From contig NZ_CP095481.1 in assembly GCF_023023025.1 (NCBI RefSeq), positions 9,375,001 to 9,439,000 on the forward strand: a stretch of 64,000 bases of DNA. Direction: 5' to 3'. The notes beneath the pieces are model-generated. The model was not told the DNA's origin, searched no databases, and worked only from the letters and a program-made list of their open reading frames with translations. This document shows positions 26,941 through 35,295 of this stretch, in pieces; the first letter of the stretch is position 1, and every line of letters starts with the position of its first letter. Both the position numbers and the translations under genes were made by a program. Source of the DNA: Amycolatopsis sp. WQ 127309. GTDB taxonomy: Bacteria > Actinomycetota > Actinomycetes > Mycobacteriales > Pseudonocardiaceae.

Positions 26941-27331
26941 GCCGGGCTCACCGCGCGGGTTTGCCGGTGAAGGCCAGGGGTTTGCGCACCGGATCCACTC
27001 CGGCAGACCGACGAAACCCGGGCGGCGGGCTCCGGCCGGCAGCGAGCCCGGACGACCTCGCCGTCGCCGGTGCACACCACTACTCCCTCACCAGAGCACG
27101 GACCGGGCTCACCACCGGTTCACCCAGGAGAACCCGCCCCAGCTCACCACCCCGACCGACCTACAAAGGTCCGGCGGCAGGCCCGAACCGGCCCCGGATC
27201 CAGACGATCGCCGCGGCACCGGCGCACACCACTACTCCTCACCAGAGCACGGCCCCGGCTCACCACCCCGACCGACCTACAAAGGTCCGGCGGCAGGCTC
27301 CGACCCGCCGCGGATCCGGACAATCGCCGCG
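26941..27331. repeat. Tandem intergenic repeat, about 115-150 bp units
   Basis: The 480-nt gap between the membrane-protein gene and the methyltransferase 3' end holds two clear copies (27066-27214 and 27215-27331) sharing CACACCACTACTCC, CTCACCAGAGCACGG, and CCGACCTACAAAGGTCCGG. A degenerate copy precedes them (about 27000-27065). At 26947-26990 there is also a diverged copy of the methyltransferase tail (reverse strand FTGKPAR-stop versus FAAKPAR-stop at 27369), so the unit seems to have spread by duplication of the gene end. No intact gene inside. Confidence 0.7.
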
Positions 27332-27368
27332 TGGCCGCCCGAACGACTCACCACACCAGCGCCCCGGC

Positions 27369-28244
27369 TCACCGCGCCGGTTTGGCCGCGAAGACCCAGC
27401 GGTTGCTCGCCAAAGCGTCACGGCGCTCCGGAACCAGGCTCGCGCCGTGCTCCACCGCGAGGTCGAACGGGGTGCGGACCGATGTCTCCCAGGCGCAGGC
27501 CCGCAGTGCGGCCGCCGAGTCCGGGCGGGGTTCGGCGTCGAACAACGCCGTCAGGTCCACGCCGATCTGCTCCTTCGTGCTGCGGTAGATCGCGCTGGTG
27601 CGGTACTCCACGCCGAGCTTGACCTCGTACGCCAAGCAACTGCCGGGCGCCGCCAGGCGGTCCACCGTCGTGATGAGGCGGCGTTCCGCGTCCGCGGGCA
27701 GGTAGAGCAGCAGGCCCTCGGCCAGCCACGCCGTCGGGACGCGCGGGTCGAACCCCGCCTCGCGCAACGGCCTGACCCAGTCTTCGCACAGGTCCACCGC
27801 GACCGACTTGCGGGCCGCGCTCGCCGTCGCGCCCAGGTCGTCCAGGACTTCCTGCTTGAACGCCAGCACGTCCGGCCGGTCGAGCTCGAACACCGGGCAG
27901 CCGGCCGGCCAGGCGAGCCGGAAGGCCCGCGAGTCCAGCCCGGCGCCCAGCAGGACGACCTGCCCGGCGCCGGCGCGCACCGCGCCGAGCAGGAAGTCGT
28001 CCAGGACCCGGGTGCGCAGGCCGAAGTAGCGCCCGAGCCGGCCCCACAACGGGTTCGCCGCCCCGCCGGGGACGTCGTGCCAGTGCACCGGCCACTCCCC
28101 CGACGCCCGCGCCGCCCGGACGAAGTGCCGCGCGAACCCGTCGTGCGCCAGGGAATCCGGCCGGGTCGCCTCGATCGCCCTGGCCGCGGCGACCATCAGC
28201 GCGGTCCGGCCGACGCCGCCTTCGACGCCTCGGGTGGTGACCAC
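27369..28244 (-). CDS. SAM-dependent methyltransferase (LCMT/TIGR00027 family)
   Basis: The 291-residue protein belongs to the leucine-carboxyl-methyltransferase-like family abundant in actinobacteria, which O-methylates small molecules. Visible motifs: GVGRTALMVAAARAIEATRP, DDFLLGAVRAGAGQVVLLGA (SAM site GAGLDSRAFRL), FELDRPDVLAFKQ and WLAEGLLLYLP. GTG 28244 follows GGAGGA and lies 49 nt inside the isochorismatase gene; ATG 28196 would remove conserved residues. Last gene of a four-gene operon. Confidence 0.9.
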   Translation of the reverse strand: MVTTRGVEGGVGRTALMVAAARAIEATRPDSLAHDGFARHFVRAARASGEWPVHWHDVPGGAANPLWGRLGRYFGLRTRVLDDFLLGAVRAGAGQVVLLGAGLDSRAFRLAWPAGCPVFELDRPDVLAFKQEVLDDLGATASAARKSVAVDLCEDWVRPLREAGFDPRVPTAWLAEGLLLYLPADAERRLITTVDRLAAPGSCLAYEVKLGVEYRTSAIYRSTKEQIGVDLTALFDAEPRPDSAAALRACAWETSVRTPFDLAVEHGASLVPERRDALASNRWVFAAKPAR

Positions 28245-28840
28245 TCGTCCTCCTCCGCGAATCGGGTCCACGACGCGGGCCGGTCGTGCGTGGTCGTCCG
28301 CGCCCCGTAGACGGTTTCCATGAACCGCAGGGTTTCCTCGTCGGACCGGTGCAGGGCGGTCGTGCAGTCGGTCAGGACCGTGAGGTGGAATCCCTTCTGG
28401 AACGCCGTTCTCGCCGTGGAGTCCACGCAGACGTCGGCGTAGACCCCGGCGAGGACGAGGTGCCCGATCCGGCGCCGGCGCAGGTACTGCCCGAAGCCGT
28501 GCGCCAGGAACGCGTCGAAGCAGGCGTACTTGGTGAAGACGCGCTCGCCGGCCGCGGGCGCGACCTTGTGGAACTCCGCGCCCCACGACCCGGTCCGGCA
28601 CTTCGGCTGCTTGCCCAGCACCCGGTCGCGCCGCCGCCAGCTCGGCCGCTGGTGCTCGACGTCGCCGAGGAACCGCACGAAGACGACCTCCGTGCCGGCC
28701 AGCCGGGCGAGGTCGACGGCGCGCGCGGCGTTCGTCGTGGCCCGCTGCAACGTCCCCGGTGCGCCGCGGTACCGGGCCGTGACGACGGGCCCGGCGCAGA
28801 AGTCGTTCTGCAGGTCCACGACGACCAGGGCCGTCTTCAC
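28196..28840 (-). CDS. Isochorismatase-family cysteine hydrolase
   Basis: The 214-residue protein has the cysteine-hydrolase triad: Asp9 in VVVDLQNDF, Lys in FTKYACFDAF and Cys138 in YADVCVDSTART. Family members hydrolyse isochorismate, N-carbamoyl compounds or similar small amides and vinyl ethers. It overlaps the dehydrogenase-like gene by 4 nt and the methyltransferase by 49 nt. The substrate is presumably the product of the upstream enzyme. Confidence 0.9.
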   Translation of the reverse strand: MKTALVVVDLQNDFCAGPVVTARYRGAPGTLQRATTNAARAVDLARLAGTEVVFVRFLGDVEHQRPSWRRRDRVLGKQPKCRTGSWGAEFHKVAPAAGERVFTKYACFDAFLAHGFGQYLRRRRIGHLVLAGVYADVCVDSTARTAFQKGFHLTVLTDCTTALHRSDEETLRFMETVYGARTTTHDRPASWTRFAEEDEWSPPEASKAASAGPR

Positions 28841-29913
28841 GCGCCCGCCACCGGCACCCGGCCGGGCGCGGGGTCCAGCGTGGCCAGGACTTCGGCCACG
28901 ACCTCGGCGGTCGACTGCCGGCCGCCGACGTCCGGGGTGCCGACGCCGCGGTCGCGCGCGGCGTTCAGCGCCTGTTCGGTCGCCGCGACGGCGCCCGGGC
29001 AGCCCGCGTGCCGCTCGGCGATGGCCGCGGCGGCCCGGATGGTCGCCGTCGGGTTGACCCGGCCGGTCCCCGCGAGGTCGTCGGCCGAGCCGTGCACGGT
29101 CTGGTACTCGACGAGCCCGGCGACGTCCGGGTGGAGGAGGACGTTCTCGGTGTAACGGCGCTCCTGACGTTCACCGCCGAACGCGTCGAGCAGGACGACG
29201 TGCATGATGTCGGCCCACTCGTTGCCGGCGACGACCAGCGTGCGCGGGGTGAGGCCGTGCTCGATCAGGTTGCGGTTCACCGTGTCCGGCTGGCAGAGCT
29301 CGACGGTCACCCCGAGCCGGCCGGCGATCTCGGCGACCCACTCGCCGAGCGCGCCGTCGAGCAGGTGGAACTTGTACGCCAGGACGATCCGGGCGGGTCC
29401 GTCGTCGGGCCACTGCGCCCAGGCCCGGCGCAGCGCGAACACGATCACCTTTTCGGTGATCTCCTTGCTGAACACCGTCGTGCGGGTCAGCACACCCGGC
29501 GTGTGCCGGTTTTCGCCGGTGTAGAAGCCCTGGGCCTGGTCCCGGACCAGCAGCAGGCCCGGCGTGATCGGGTCGACCTTGACCGCCTGCAGCCGCTCCC
29601 GGACCAGGTAGAGCGACTGCGCGTTGATCGCCGTGCGGAAGATCGCCGGGACGTCGGCCCGCGCCTGCTCCCGGCAGAACCGCTCGTAGTGCTCGGCGTC
29701 CTCCTGGGTGAGCCGGCGGATCCGCTCGGTTTCCCCTTCACCCTTCAGTGAGAAATAGGAATGGTACAACCGGGGCGAGCGCACGATTTCGATTTCAGTC
29801 GAGTGCCGGAGGCCGATTCGGGTCAGCACGTTTTCGAAGACGTCCGCCAGTTCCGGACCCGTACCCCGGCCGACCGCCAGCCCGACGACCGGCCGCGCGC
29901 GGTGCGCGCCCAC
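28837..29913 (-). CDS. Isocitrate/isopropylmalate dehydrogenase-like protein
   Basis: The 358-residue protein matches the beta-decarboxylating dehydrogenase superfamily (GTGPELADVFENVL near the N terminus; ENRHTPGVLTRTTVFSKE; TLVVAGNEWADIMHVVLLDAFGG in the metal-binding half; TVHGSADDLAGTGRVNPTATI near the end). It is quite diverged: NEWADIMH takes the place of the usual NLYGDILSD. It starts with GTG directly after the EF-hand stop (TGAGTG), so the two are coupled. The substrate is probably a 2- or 3-hydroxyacid. Confidence 0.82.
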   Translation of the reverse strand: MGAHRARPVVGLAVGRGTGPELADVFENVLTRIGLRHSTEIEIVRSPRLYHSYFSLKGEGETERIRRLTQEDAEHYERFCREQARADVPAIFRTAINAQSLYLVRERLQAVKVDPITPGLLLVRDQAQGFYTGENRHTPGVLTRTTVFSKEITEKVIVFALRRAWAQWPDDGPARIVLAYKFHLLDGALGEWVAEIAGRLGVTVELCQPDTVNRNLIEHGLTPRTLVVAGNEWADIMHVVLLDAFGGERQERRYTENVLLHPDVAGLVEYQTVHGSADDLAGTGRVNPTATIRAAAAIAERHAGCPGAVAATEQALNAARDRGVGTPDVGGRQSTAEVVAEVLATLDPAPGRVPVAGA

Positions 29914-30447
29914 TCAGCCGGCCACGTTCGCGACCAGGTGATCGCCGGCGATGCCGACCTTGTCCGGGCTGTAGTAGTCCTTGATCGCCGCGGTCCAGAC
30001 CGGCACCCGGACGCGGTCGCCCGCCGACGGCCCGAAGGCCTCGAACAGCGCGTCGATGTTGTCGCGGTCGAACCCGATCGCCGTCATCAGGGCGACGAAC
30101 AGCGGGCGTTCGATCATCCCGTCACCGTCCGGATCCCCCAGCGCGGCAAGGGATTCCGCGAACTCGGTCACCGTGGCGTCGAACCGTTCCGGCGACAGCA
30201 CGCAGGCCGCGTACTCGTCGTAGCTCACCTTGCCGTCGTGGTTGGCGTCGAGCTCCCGCTCCAGGGTGGTCCAGTACCGGTGGAAGGCCGCCTCCATCGC
30301 CTGCTTCGCGGCGGCGCCGGAGCCCTGGGCCGCCCGCAGCACGCGGTCCGCCATCGTCGAGAAGTCCCGTTCTTCGAGATAGCCGTTCCGGTCGACGTCG
30401 AAGAGGGTGAAAACGAGCTTGATCCGGTCGACCGCGGTGGCACCCAT
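29914..30447 (-). CDS. EF-hand calcium-binding protein (calerythrin-like)
   Basis: The 177-residue soluble protein has EF-hand loops DVDRNGYLEERD (17-28), DANHDGKVSYDE in the middle and DPDGDGMIERPL further on; the last lacks the final acidic ligand. The layout resembles actinobacterial calerythrin-type Ca2+ buffers/sensors. It heads a coupled operon with dehydrogenase, hydrolase and methyltransferase, implying calcium-dependent behaviour of the pathway, an inference. The 171-nt gap upstream to 30619 shows no gene. Confidence 0.9.
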   Translation of the reverse strand: MGATAVDRIKLVFTLFDVDRNGYLEERDFSTMADRVLRAAQGSGAAAKQAMEAAFHRYWTTLERELDANHDGKVSYDEYAACVLSPERFDATVTEFAESLAALGDPDGDGMIERPLFVALMTAIGFDRDNIDALFEAFGPSAGDRVRVPVWTAAIKDYYSPDKVGIAGDHLVANVAG

Positions 30448-30618
30448 CGATTTTTGACCTTTCGCGTCGGGATTGTTCCCCGAGCAGTTTGCGCCCGGCG
30501 GGCCAGGCCGTGAATCCGTTTCACCCCAAGGTGTGGAATCACCGTTTCGCCGCGTTTTCACCGGGGCGCACCACCGGTTCACCCCGGCCGGGGCACGCCC
30601 CGGCACACACGGTGATGC

Positions 30619-31293
30619 TCAGCGGCGGGCGGCCTCCAGCGCGGCGACCAGAGCGTCGACGCCGAACGCGAACTCGGCGTCGTGGTCGCAGACGGCCAGG
30701 TGTGGGGCGGCCGCCACGACGTGCGGCAGGCCGGACGCCGCCAGCTCGGTTTCGCGCCGCCCGGCGCCTTCGACGTCGGCGCCGCTGAACGCCGGCCCCG
30801 CGGACACCTCGCGCAGCAGCGAGCCGACCAGGAAGGCGAGCGACGTCCGCAGCGCGTGCACGGCGCGCTCCGGCGGGAACCCGGCCCGGTCGAGGACGGC
30901 CAGCACCGCCTCGGTCGGCCCGAGCGCGGCGGGCGCGTCGAGCTGGCGGGTCAGCACCAGCGGCACGCAGCGCGGGTGCCGGAGCGCGGAACGCCGGAAG
31001 GCGTGGGCGACCGCCCGGACGTCGGCGGCGAGGTCGCCGCTCGGTGCCGGCAGGCGCAGGCCGGCCAGCACCGCCTCGGTGATCGCGTCGAGCAGCGCGT
31101 CCCGGCTCGCGACGTGGTTGTAGAGGCTCATCGCGTCGACGCCCAGCCGCTTGGCGACACCGCGCATGGTCAGCCGTTCGACGCCCTCGGCTTCGGCGAG
31201 CGCCATCGCGGCGTCGACGATCCGCGTGCGCGACAAGGGTTCCTGCCCGCGCCGGGGCCGTCCGCGCCGCGGCGGGTCTGTCTCGGTGTCCAT
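30619..31293 (-). CDS. TetR-family repressor with TetR_C domain
   Basis: 224 residues: Arg-rich N terminus, HTH at about 22-70 (TRIVDAAMALAEAEGVERLTM split; RLGVDAMSLYNHVASRDAL) and a TetR-type C-terminal ligand domain. ATG 31293 follows AGGAGG. It diverges from the SnoaL-like gene; two matching palindromes in the gap are its expected operators. Confidence 0.9.
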   Translation of the reverse strand: MDTETDPPRRGRPRRGQEPLSRTRIVDAAMALAEAEGVERLTMRGVAKRLGVDAMSLYNHVASRDALLDAITEAVLAGLRLPAPSGDLAADVRAVAHAFRRSALRHPRCVPLVLTRQLDAPAALGPTEAVLAVLDRAGFPPERAVHALRTSLAFLVGSLLREVSAGPAFSGADVEGAGRRETELAASGLPHVVAAAPHLAVCDHDAEFAFGVDALVAALEAARR

Positions 31294-31311
31294 CCCGCAC
31301 CTCCTGGACAA

Positions 31312-31357
31312 AACCTACAGCGTAGGTCTACGGTCGCCCATACCTACGGCGTAGGTT
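31312..31357. promoter_or_regulatory. Twin TetR operators
   Basis: CCTACAGCGTAGG (31314-31326) and CCTACGGCGTAGG (31343-31355), identical apart from one spacer base, centred 29 bp apart in the divergent gap. Flanked by AAA/TTT giving AAACCTAC-type sites. Confidence 0.75.
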
Positions 31358-31384
31358 TTATCCCACCAAGACTGAGGACCCCGG

Positions 31385-31924
31385 ATGACGACCGCCTACA
31401 CCCTGCCGCCGGAAGACGTGCTGCGCGCTCGCGAGAAGCTCGTCCTCGACCACTTCCACGACGAGGTGCGCCAGGCCTGGGACGACGTGCTGGAGACGTT
31501 CCCGCACCCGCACTACGAGCTGATCGCGTCGATGACGGTCCACGACGGCACCAGCGAGGTCCGCGGCTACTACCACGACACCCGCGTCGCGTTCCCCGAC
31601 CAGGACCACGAGATCATCGCCCTGCGCCACACGGCCGACGCCGTGGTCGTCGAGTTCTGGCTGAAGGGCACCCACCTCGGCCCGCTGGGCAGGATCCCGC
31701 CGACGGGCAGCACGCACCGCACCCGGATGACGGCGTACTTCGTCTTCGACGAGCAGGAGAACCTGGTCACCGAGCGCGTCTACTTCGACCAGCTGACCGT
31801 GCTGAAGCAATTGCTGGGCGGGCTGGACAAGAAGAACCCGAAGGACCTGGCCACGTTGGTGCGCGCGGTTTTCGGCGCGTTGGGCGAGGCCGGCGGCGAA
31901 CCGGATCCCCGGCTGCTCGGCTGA
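31385..31924 (+). CDS. SnoaL-like (NTF2-fold) ester cyclase family protein
   Basis: The 179-residue protein has an NTF2/SnoaL-type fold (YELIASMTVHDGTSEVRGYYHD; VVVEFWLKGTHLGPLGRIPPTG; VTERVYFDQLTVLKQLLG). Such proteins include polyketide cyclases and lyases, or may have no catalytic role. It is under apparent control of the divergent TetR. GAGGA precedes ATG 31385. A strong hairpin follows. Confidence 0.85.
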   Translation: MTTAYTLPPEDVLRAREKLVLDHFHDEVRQAWDDVLETFPHPHYELIASMTVHDGTSEVRGYYHDTRVAFPDQDHEIIALRHTADAVVVEFWLKGTHLGPLGRIPPTGSTHRTRMTAYFVFDEQENLVTERVYFDQLTVLKQLLGGLDKKNPKDLATLVRAVFGALGEAGGEPDPRLLG

Positions 31925-31928
31925 AAAG

Positions 31929-31961
31929 GCGGGGGCGGCCGGATGCACCGGCCGCCCCCGC
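31929..31961. terminator. Bidirectional terminator hairpin
   Basis: Perfect 14-bp stem GCGGGGGCGGCCGG / CCGGCCGCCCCCGC with a 5-nt loop between the convergent SnoaL-like and VWA genes, with AAAA on one side. Confidence 0.85.
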
Positions 31962-31974
31962 TCACTTCACCTGG

Positions 31975-33849
31975 TCAGCGCCGGCAGGGGTTGCCGGCGG
32001 GGTGGGCGTTGGTTCCGTGCACGTCGGCCTGGGACTCCGCGAGCACGATCTTGGCGAGCGCCGTGTCCAGCGCGACCGCCTGCTGCTTCACGACGCCGTT
32101 CACCACGGTCTGGCCGTTCAGCTTCAGCGATCCGATGACCAGCGGGATGGTCAGCGGAGCCGAGCCGACCGTGACCGCGAGGCCGTTGATCTTCAGCGAG
32201 GCGATGTTCGAACTGCCCGCCAGCACCGGGGCGAGACCGCCCGTGGCCGGCTGGCAGGTCGCCGACGCCTGCGACTGGATCACGCCCAGCTCGATGGTCA
32301 GCCCGAGCGTGCTGATCACCGTCTTGTCGATCTTGGCGGTGGCCTGCGCGCGGTCACCGGCGGCCGGGGCCGCCGACTGGTTGTCCGGCGTGACGTCCGT
32401 CGACGCGGTCAGCGCCTTGGTCTCGACCTTGATCAGGCCGGCGTTGAGCGTCGCGCCCAGCACCGTCTGGCTGTCGTCGGCGCAGGGCAGGTTCGCCGGG
32501 TTGGCGACGCCGGCCGTGATGCCGATGACGTTGGCGGCCGTGCCGGTGCAGGAGAACGCGCCGTCCCGGTCGTCGTCGGTGATCGTGCCGATCCCGGTCG
32601 GGTCGACCAGGCCCGCGCCGACCGGCGCCGACAGCGTCACCGTGAACGTCTCGTCCGGCTCGTCGACCGTGTCCGGGTTGACCAGCACGGTCACCGGCTT
32701 GGTCGTCTCACCGGGCGCGAAGGTGACGTCACCGCTCGCAGCCGCGTAGTCCGCCGGCGCGGTCGCCGTGCCGTTCGCGGTGGCGTAGTGGACCGTCACC
32801 GGGTTCGGGCTGGCTCCGCCCAGCAGCGACACGGTGAAGGTCGCCGGCACCGGGGCACCGCCGGATCCTTCGGCCACCGTGACGTCGTTGATGCTCAAGC
32901 CGAGCACCCGCACGGTCGTCGTCTCGACGTAGCCCCGCGAGACGCCGTCGACCAGGTAGTCGACGGTGCAGTGGTACGTCCCCGGCGCGGCGGTGGCCGC
33001 GGCGGCCACCGTCTCGGTGAAGGTGGCGACGTCACCGCTGGCCACCTTGACGCTCGTGGGCGCGTTGGTGACCGTGAGCTGCGGGTCGCACGTCGTGACC
33101 TGCGGGGCCACCGTGACCTGGATGGACTTGATGCCGTCGAGGATGGCCTGCGACACCGCGCTCGAGGGCACGTTGTTGAGCAGCACGCCACCCGTGGCCG
33201 ACGTGATCGCGCTGGCCTGCCCGTCGAGGTCGAGCGCGCCCACGTTGACCGCGACGACGCGGATGTTCGCCGCCTTCAGCGCGGCGATGGTCTGGGCCAG
33301 GTCGTGCCCGCCGCTCGGGTCGTGCGACGGCGCGTCGCCGAACCAGGCGACGATGCGCGTGCCGTCCGGGCGGAAGGTGACCGCGCCGGTGGCCAGCTCG
33401 TACAGGGCGTTGAGGTCGGCTTCCGGGCCGTCGCCGCCACCGGAGGCGACCCACTGGTTCGTGCCGGCCTGGACCGCCGCCTGGTCACCGGTGATGCCCG
33501 TGTTGACGCGGAACGCGAAGGGGTCGCCGAAGTCCTTGTACTCGGCCACCCCGAACTGCGCGGTCGGCTGCGCGGCGAGCACGTCACCGGTGATGGTGTT
33601 GGCGTTCGCGCGCACGTTGCCGATCGCGGCGCCCATGCTGCCCGTGGTGTCGGCGAGCAGCACGAGGTCGGGGTTCGGCGGCACGGCCGACGTCGTGACG
33701 TGCTTGGTCACGGTGGTGCTCTGGCCCGCGTTGAGGGTGAGGTCGACGGTGGCCGGATCGACCCCGGGCGGCGCCGCCGCGGCGACGGCCGTCGGTGCGA
33801 GCAACGCCGTGACGGCCGTCAAGGCGACGAACACTGATCTTCGGGACAT
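31975..33849 (-). CDS. Secreted VWA and Calx-beta domain protein
   Basis: The 624-residue exported protein has a signal peptide (about 1-26, ending AAAAP), a VWA domain from about 60 with a MIDAS of type DTTGSMG and GDGPEADLNALYE, then a beta domain, a Calx-beta repeat (about 316-418, NDVTVAEGSGG to ITDDD) and a C-terminal domain of about 200 residues resembling choice-of-anchor surface modules. A role in calcium/metal-dependent adhesion outside the cell is likely. Expression appears to be monocistronic. Confidence 0.85.
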   Translation of the reverse strand: MSRRSVFVALTAVTALLAPTAVAAAAPPGVDPATVDLTLNAGQSTTVTKHVTTSAVPPNPDLVLLADTTGSMGAAIGNVRANANTITGDVLAAQPTAQFGVAEYKDFGDPFAFRVNTGITGDQAAVQAGTNQWVASGGGDGPEADLNALYELATGAVTFRPDGTRIVAWFGDAPSHDPSGGHDLAQTIAALKAANIRVVAVNVGALDLDGQASAITSATGGVLLNNVPSSAVSQAILDGIKSIQVTVAPQVTTCDPQLTVTNAPTSVKVASGDVATFTETVAAAATAAPGTYHCTVDYLVDGVSRGYVETTTVRVLGLSINDVTVAEGSGGAPVPATFTVSLLGGASPNPVTVHYATANGTATAPADYAAASGDVTFAPGETTKPVTVLVNPDTVDEPDETFTVTLSAPVGAGLVDPTGIGTITDDDRDGAFSCTGTAANVIGITAGVANPANLPCADDSQTVLGATLNAGLIKVETKALTASTDVTPDNQSAAPAAGDRAQATAKIDKTVISTLGLTIELGVIQSQASATCQPATGGLAPVLAGSSNIASLKINGLAVTVGSAPLTIPLVIGSLKLNGQTVVNGVVKQQAVALDTALAKIVLAESQADVHGTNAHPAGNPCRR

Positions 33850-34159
33850 GACTTGCCTTTCGAGAATTTCCGGTGGCTGGCCTGAGGAAGACGGAAAATG
33901 GCCTGCTTCGTTAGCACTTCGCCCGCGGTTCACCCGGAGTGCCCTGTGTCAAGGCGCTCAATGGGCGATCACCGGGAAATCGGGCTACTCAACCAGGTAC
34001 TGACCGGGCCGGGCCGTCGAAAGCCGATCGGGAAACGTCACGCTTCAGAGCGACGCCGGACCGGGGTATTTGCACAATGCGTGCTCGACGGGAAGCGGGA
34101 AACCCTCGATCTTTCTCACCGGAAACGCAAAGAATGACCCGAATGCCGCAGTGTCCGGG
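33850..34159. other. Intergenic region upstream of the VWA gene
   Basis: 310 nt with lower GC than neighbours and no convincing gene. It holds a ribosome site GAAAGG before the VWA start and a TTGACA-like element on the minus strand at 33947-33952. No riboswitch or long hairpin was recognised. Confidence 0.5.
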
Positions 34160-35197
34160 CTACGAAAGGTCGGCCAGGTCGAGCACGAAGCGGTACCGGA
34201 CGTCGTTGCGGCCGAGCCGCTCGAGGGCTTCGTTCACCTGCTTCGACGGGAGCACCTCGACGTCGGCGGCGACGCCGTGTCCGGCGCAGAACTCCAGCAT
34301 CTCCGCCGTCGCCGGGCGGCCGCCGCTGCCCGCGGAGCCCAGCTTCTTGCGGCCGACGAGCAAGTCCATCATCGGCACGGTGACCGGGCCCAGGTGGCCG
34401 ACGACGCTCAGGGTGCCGTCCAGCGCGACCAGCTTCAGGTACGGGGCGAGGTCGTGGGGCACCGCGATGGTGTCGACGACGACGTCGAACCGGTCCCGCG
34501 CCGCGGCCAGCTGCCGCTCGTCGGTGGACACGACCAGGTCGTGGGCGCCGAGGCGGCGGGCGTCCTCGGCCTTGCCGTCGCTCCGGCTGATGACCGTCGT
34601 CTCGGCCCCGAGTGCGACGGCGAGCTTGACCGCGAGGTGCCCGAGACCGCCGAGCCCGGCCACGGCGACGCGCGTGCCCGGGCCGACGTCCAGCGCCCGC
34701 AGCGGCTCCCAGACGGTGATCCCCGCGCACAGCAACGGCGCCGCGGCCGCCGGGTCGAGTCCCGCGGGCAGCGGGTAGGTGAAGCCCTCGCGGACGACGT
34801 ACTCGCGGGAGTAGCCGCCCAGCGTGGGGGTGCCGTCGTGGCGGTCGGTGCCGCCGTAGGTCAGGGTCGGGAACTGGTGGCAGAAGTTCTCCTGCCCCCG
34901 CCGGCACATCGGGCACTCCCCGCACGAGTCCACGATGTTGCCCACGGCGACGGCGTCCCCGGCGGCGAACCGCGTGACGCCGCTCCCCACCTCGGTCACC
35001 ACGCCGGTGAACTCGTGGCCGGGCACCAGGGGCGTGTCCCGGCCGGGCCGGCCCAGCGCGTGGAGGTCGCTGTGGCAGACCCCGCAGTAGTCCACGCGCA
35101 CGGCGACGTCATCCGCCCGCAGGTCACGGCGTTCGAGCGGCACCTGCCGCAGCGCGTCCCCGGCGTGGTCGGCCTGCCAGCCCACGGTCGTCCTCAT
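34160..35197 (-). CDS. Zinc-dependent alcohol/aldehyde dehydrogenase (YahK/CAD type)
   Basis: NADP-dependent medium-chain dehydrogenase reducing aldehydes. The 345-residue protein has catalytic zinc ligands in YCGVCHSDLH and PGHEFTG, structural-zinc cysteines in SCGECPMCRRGQENFC, and the cofactor motif GLGGLGHLAVK. It is divergent from a TetR gene with palindromes between, so it is probably induced by the TetR ligand. Confidence 0.92.
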   Translation of the reverse strand: MRTTVGWQADHAGDALRQVPLERRDLRADDVAVRVDYCGVCHSDLHALGRPGRDTPLVPGHEFTGVVTEVGSGVTRFAAGDAVAVGNIVDSCGECPMCRRGQENFCHQFPTLTYGGTDRHDGTPTLGGYSREYVVREGFTYPLPAGLDPAAAAPLLCAGITVWEPLRALDVGPGTRVAVAGLGGLGHLAVKLAVALGAETTVISRSDGKAEDARRLGAHDLVVSTDERQLAAARDRFDVVVDTIAVPHDLAPYLKLVALDGTLSVVGHLGPVTVPMMDLLVGRKKLGSAGSGGRPATAEMLEFCAGHGVAADVEVLPSKQVNEALERLGRNDVRYRFVLDLADLS

Positions 35198-35214
35198 GGC
35201 TCACTCCTCAAACA

Positions 35215-35280
35215 AACAGACTGTTCGGTCTATTTGACCGTAGCCGAGCATCGGCGATCCGGCAAACAGACCGGTCTGTT
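35215..35280. promoter_or_regulatory. TetR operators between dehydrogenase and repressor genes
   Basis: Perfect 16-bp palindrome AACAGACCGGTCTGTT (35265-35280) and a related AACAGACTGTT (35215-35225) within the 98-nt divergent gap. Confidence 0.75.
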
Positions 35281-35295
35281 GTTATCGTGGGCCGC

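Noticed and set aside
26875..27075. Small ORF in the 27-kb repeat
   Set aside because: Low-complexity, lies in repeat DNA and has no ribosome site.
30682..33837. Very long open frame on the plus strand across tetR, SnoaL-like and VWA genes
   Set aside because: It is antisense to genes with clear families, has Arg/Gly/Val-rich composition typical of the mirrored frame in GC-rich DNA, and no motif.
33850..34159. Possible cyclic-di-AMP or other riboswitch before the secreted VWA gene
   Set aside because: No recognisable conserved core or pairing pattern could be found by eye; only a weak -35-like TTGACA.
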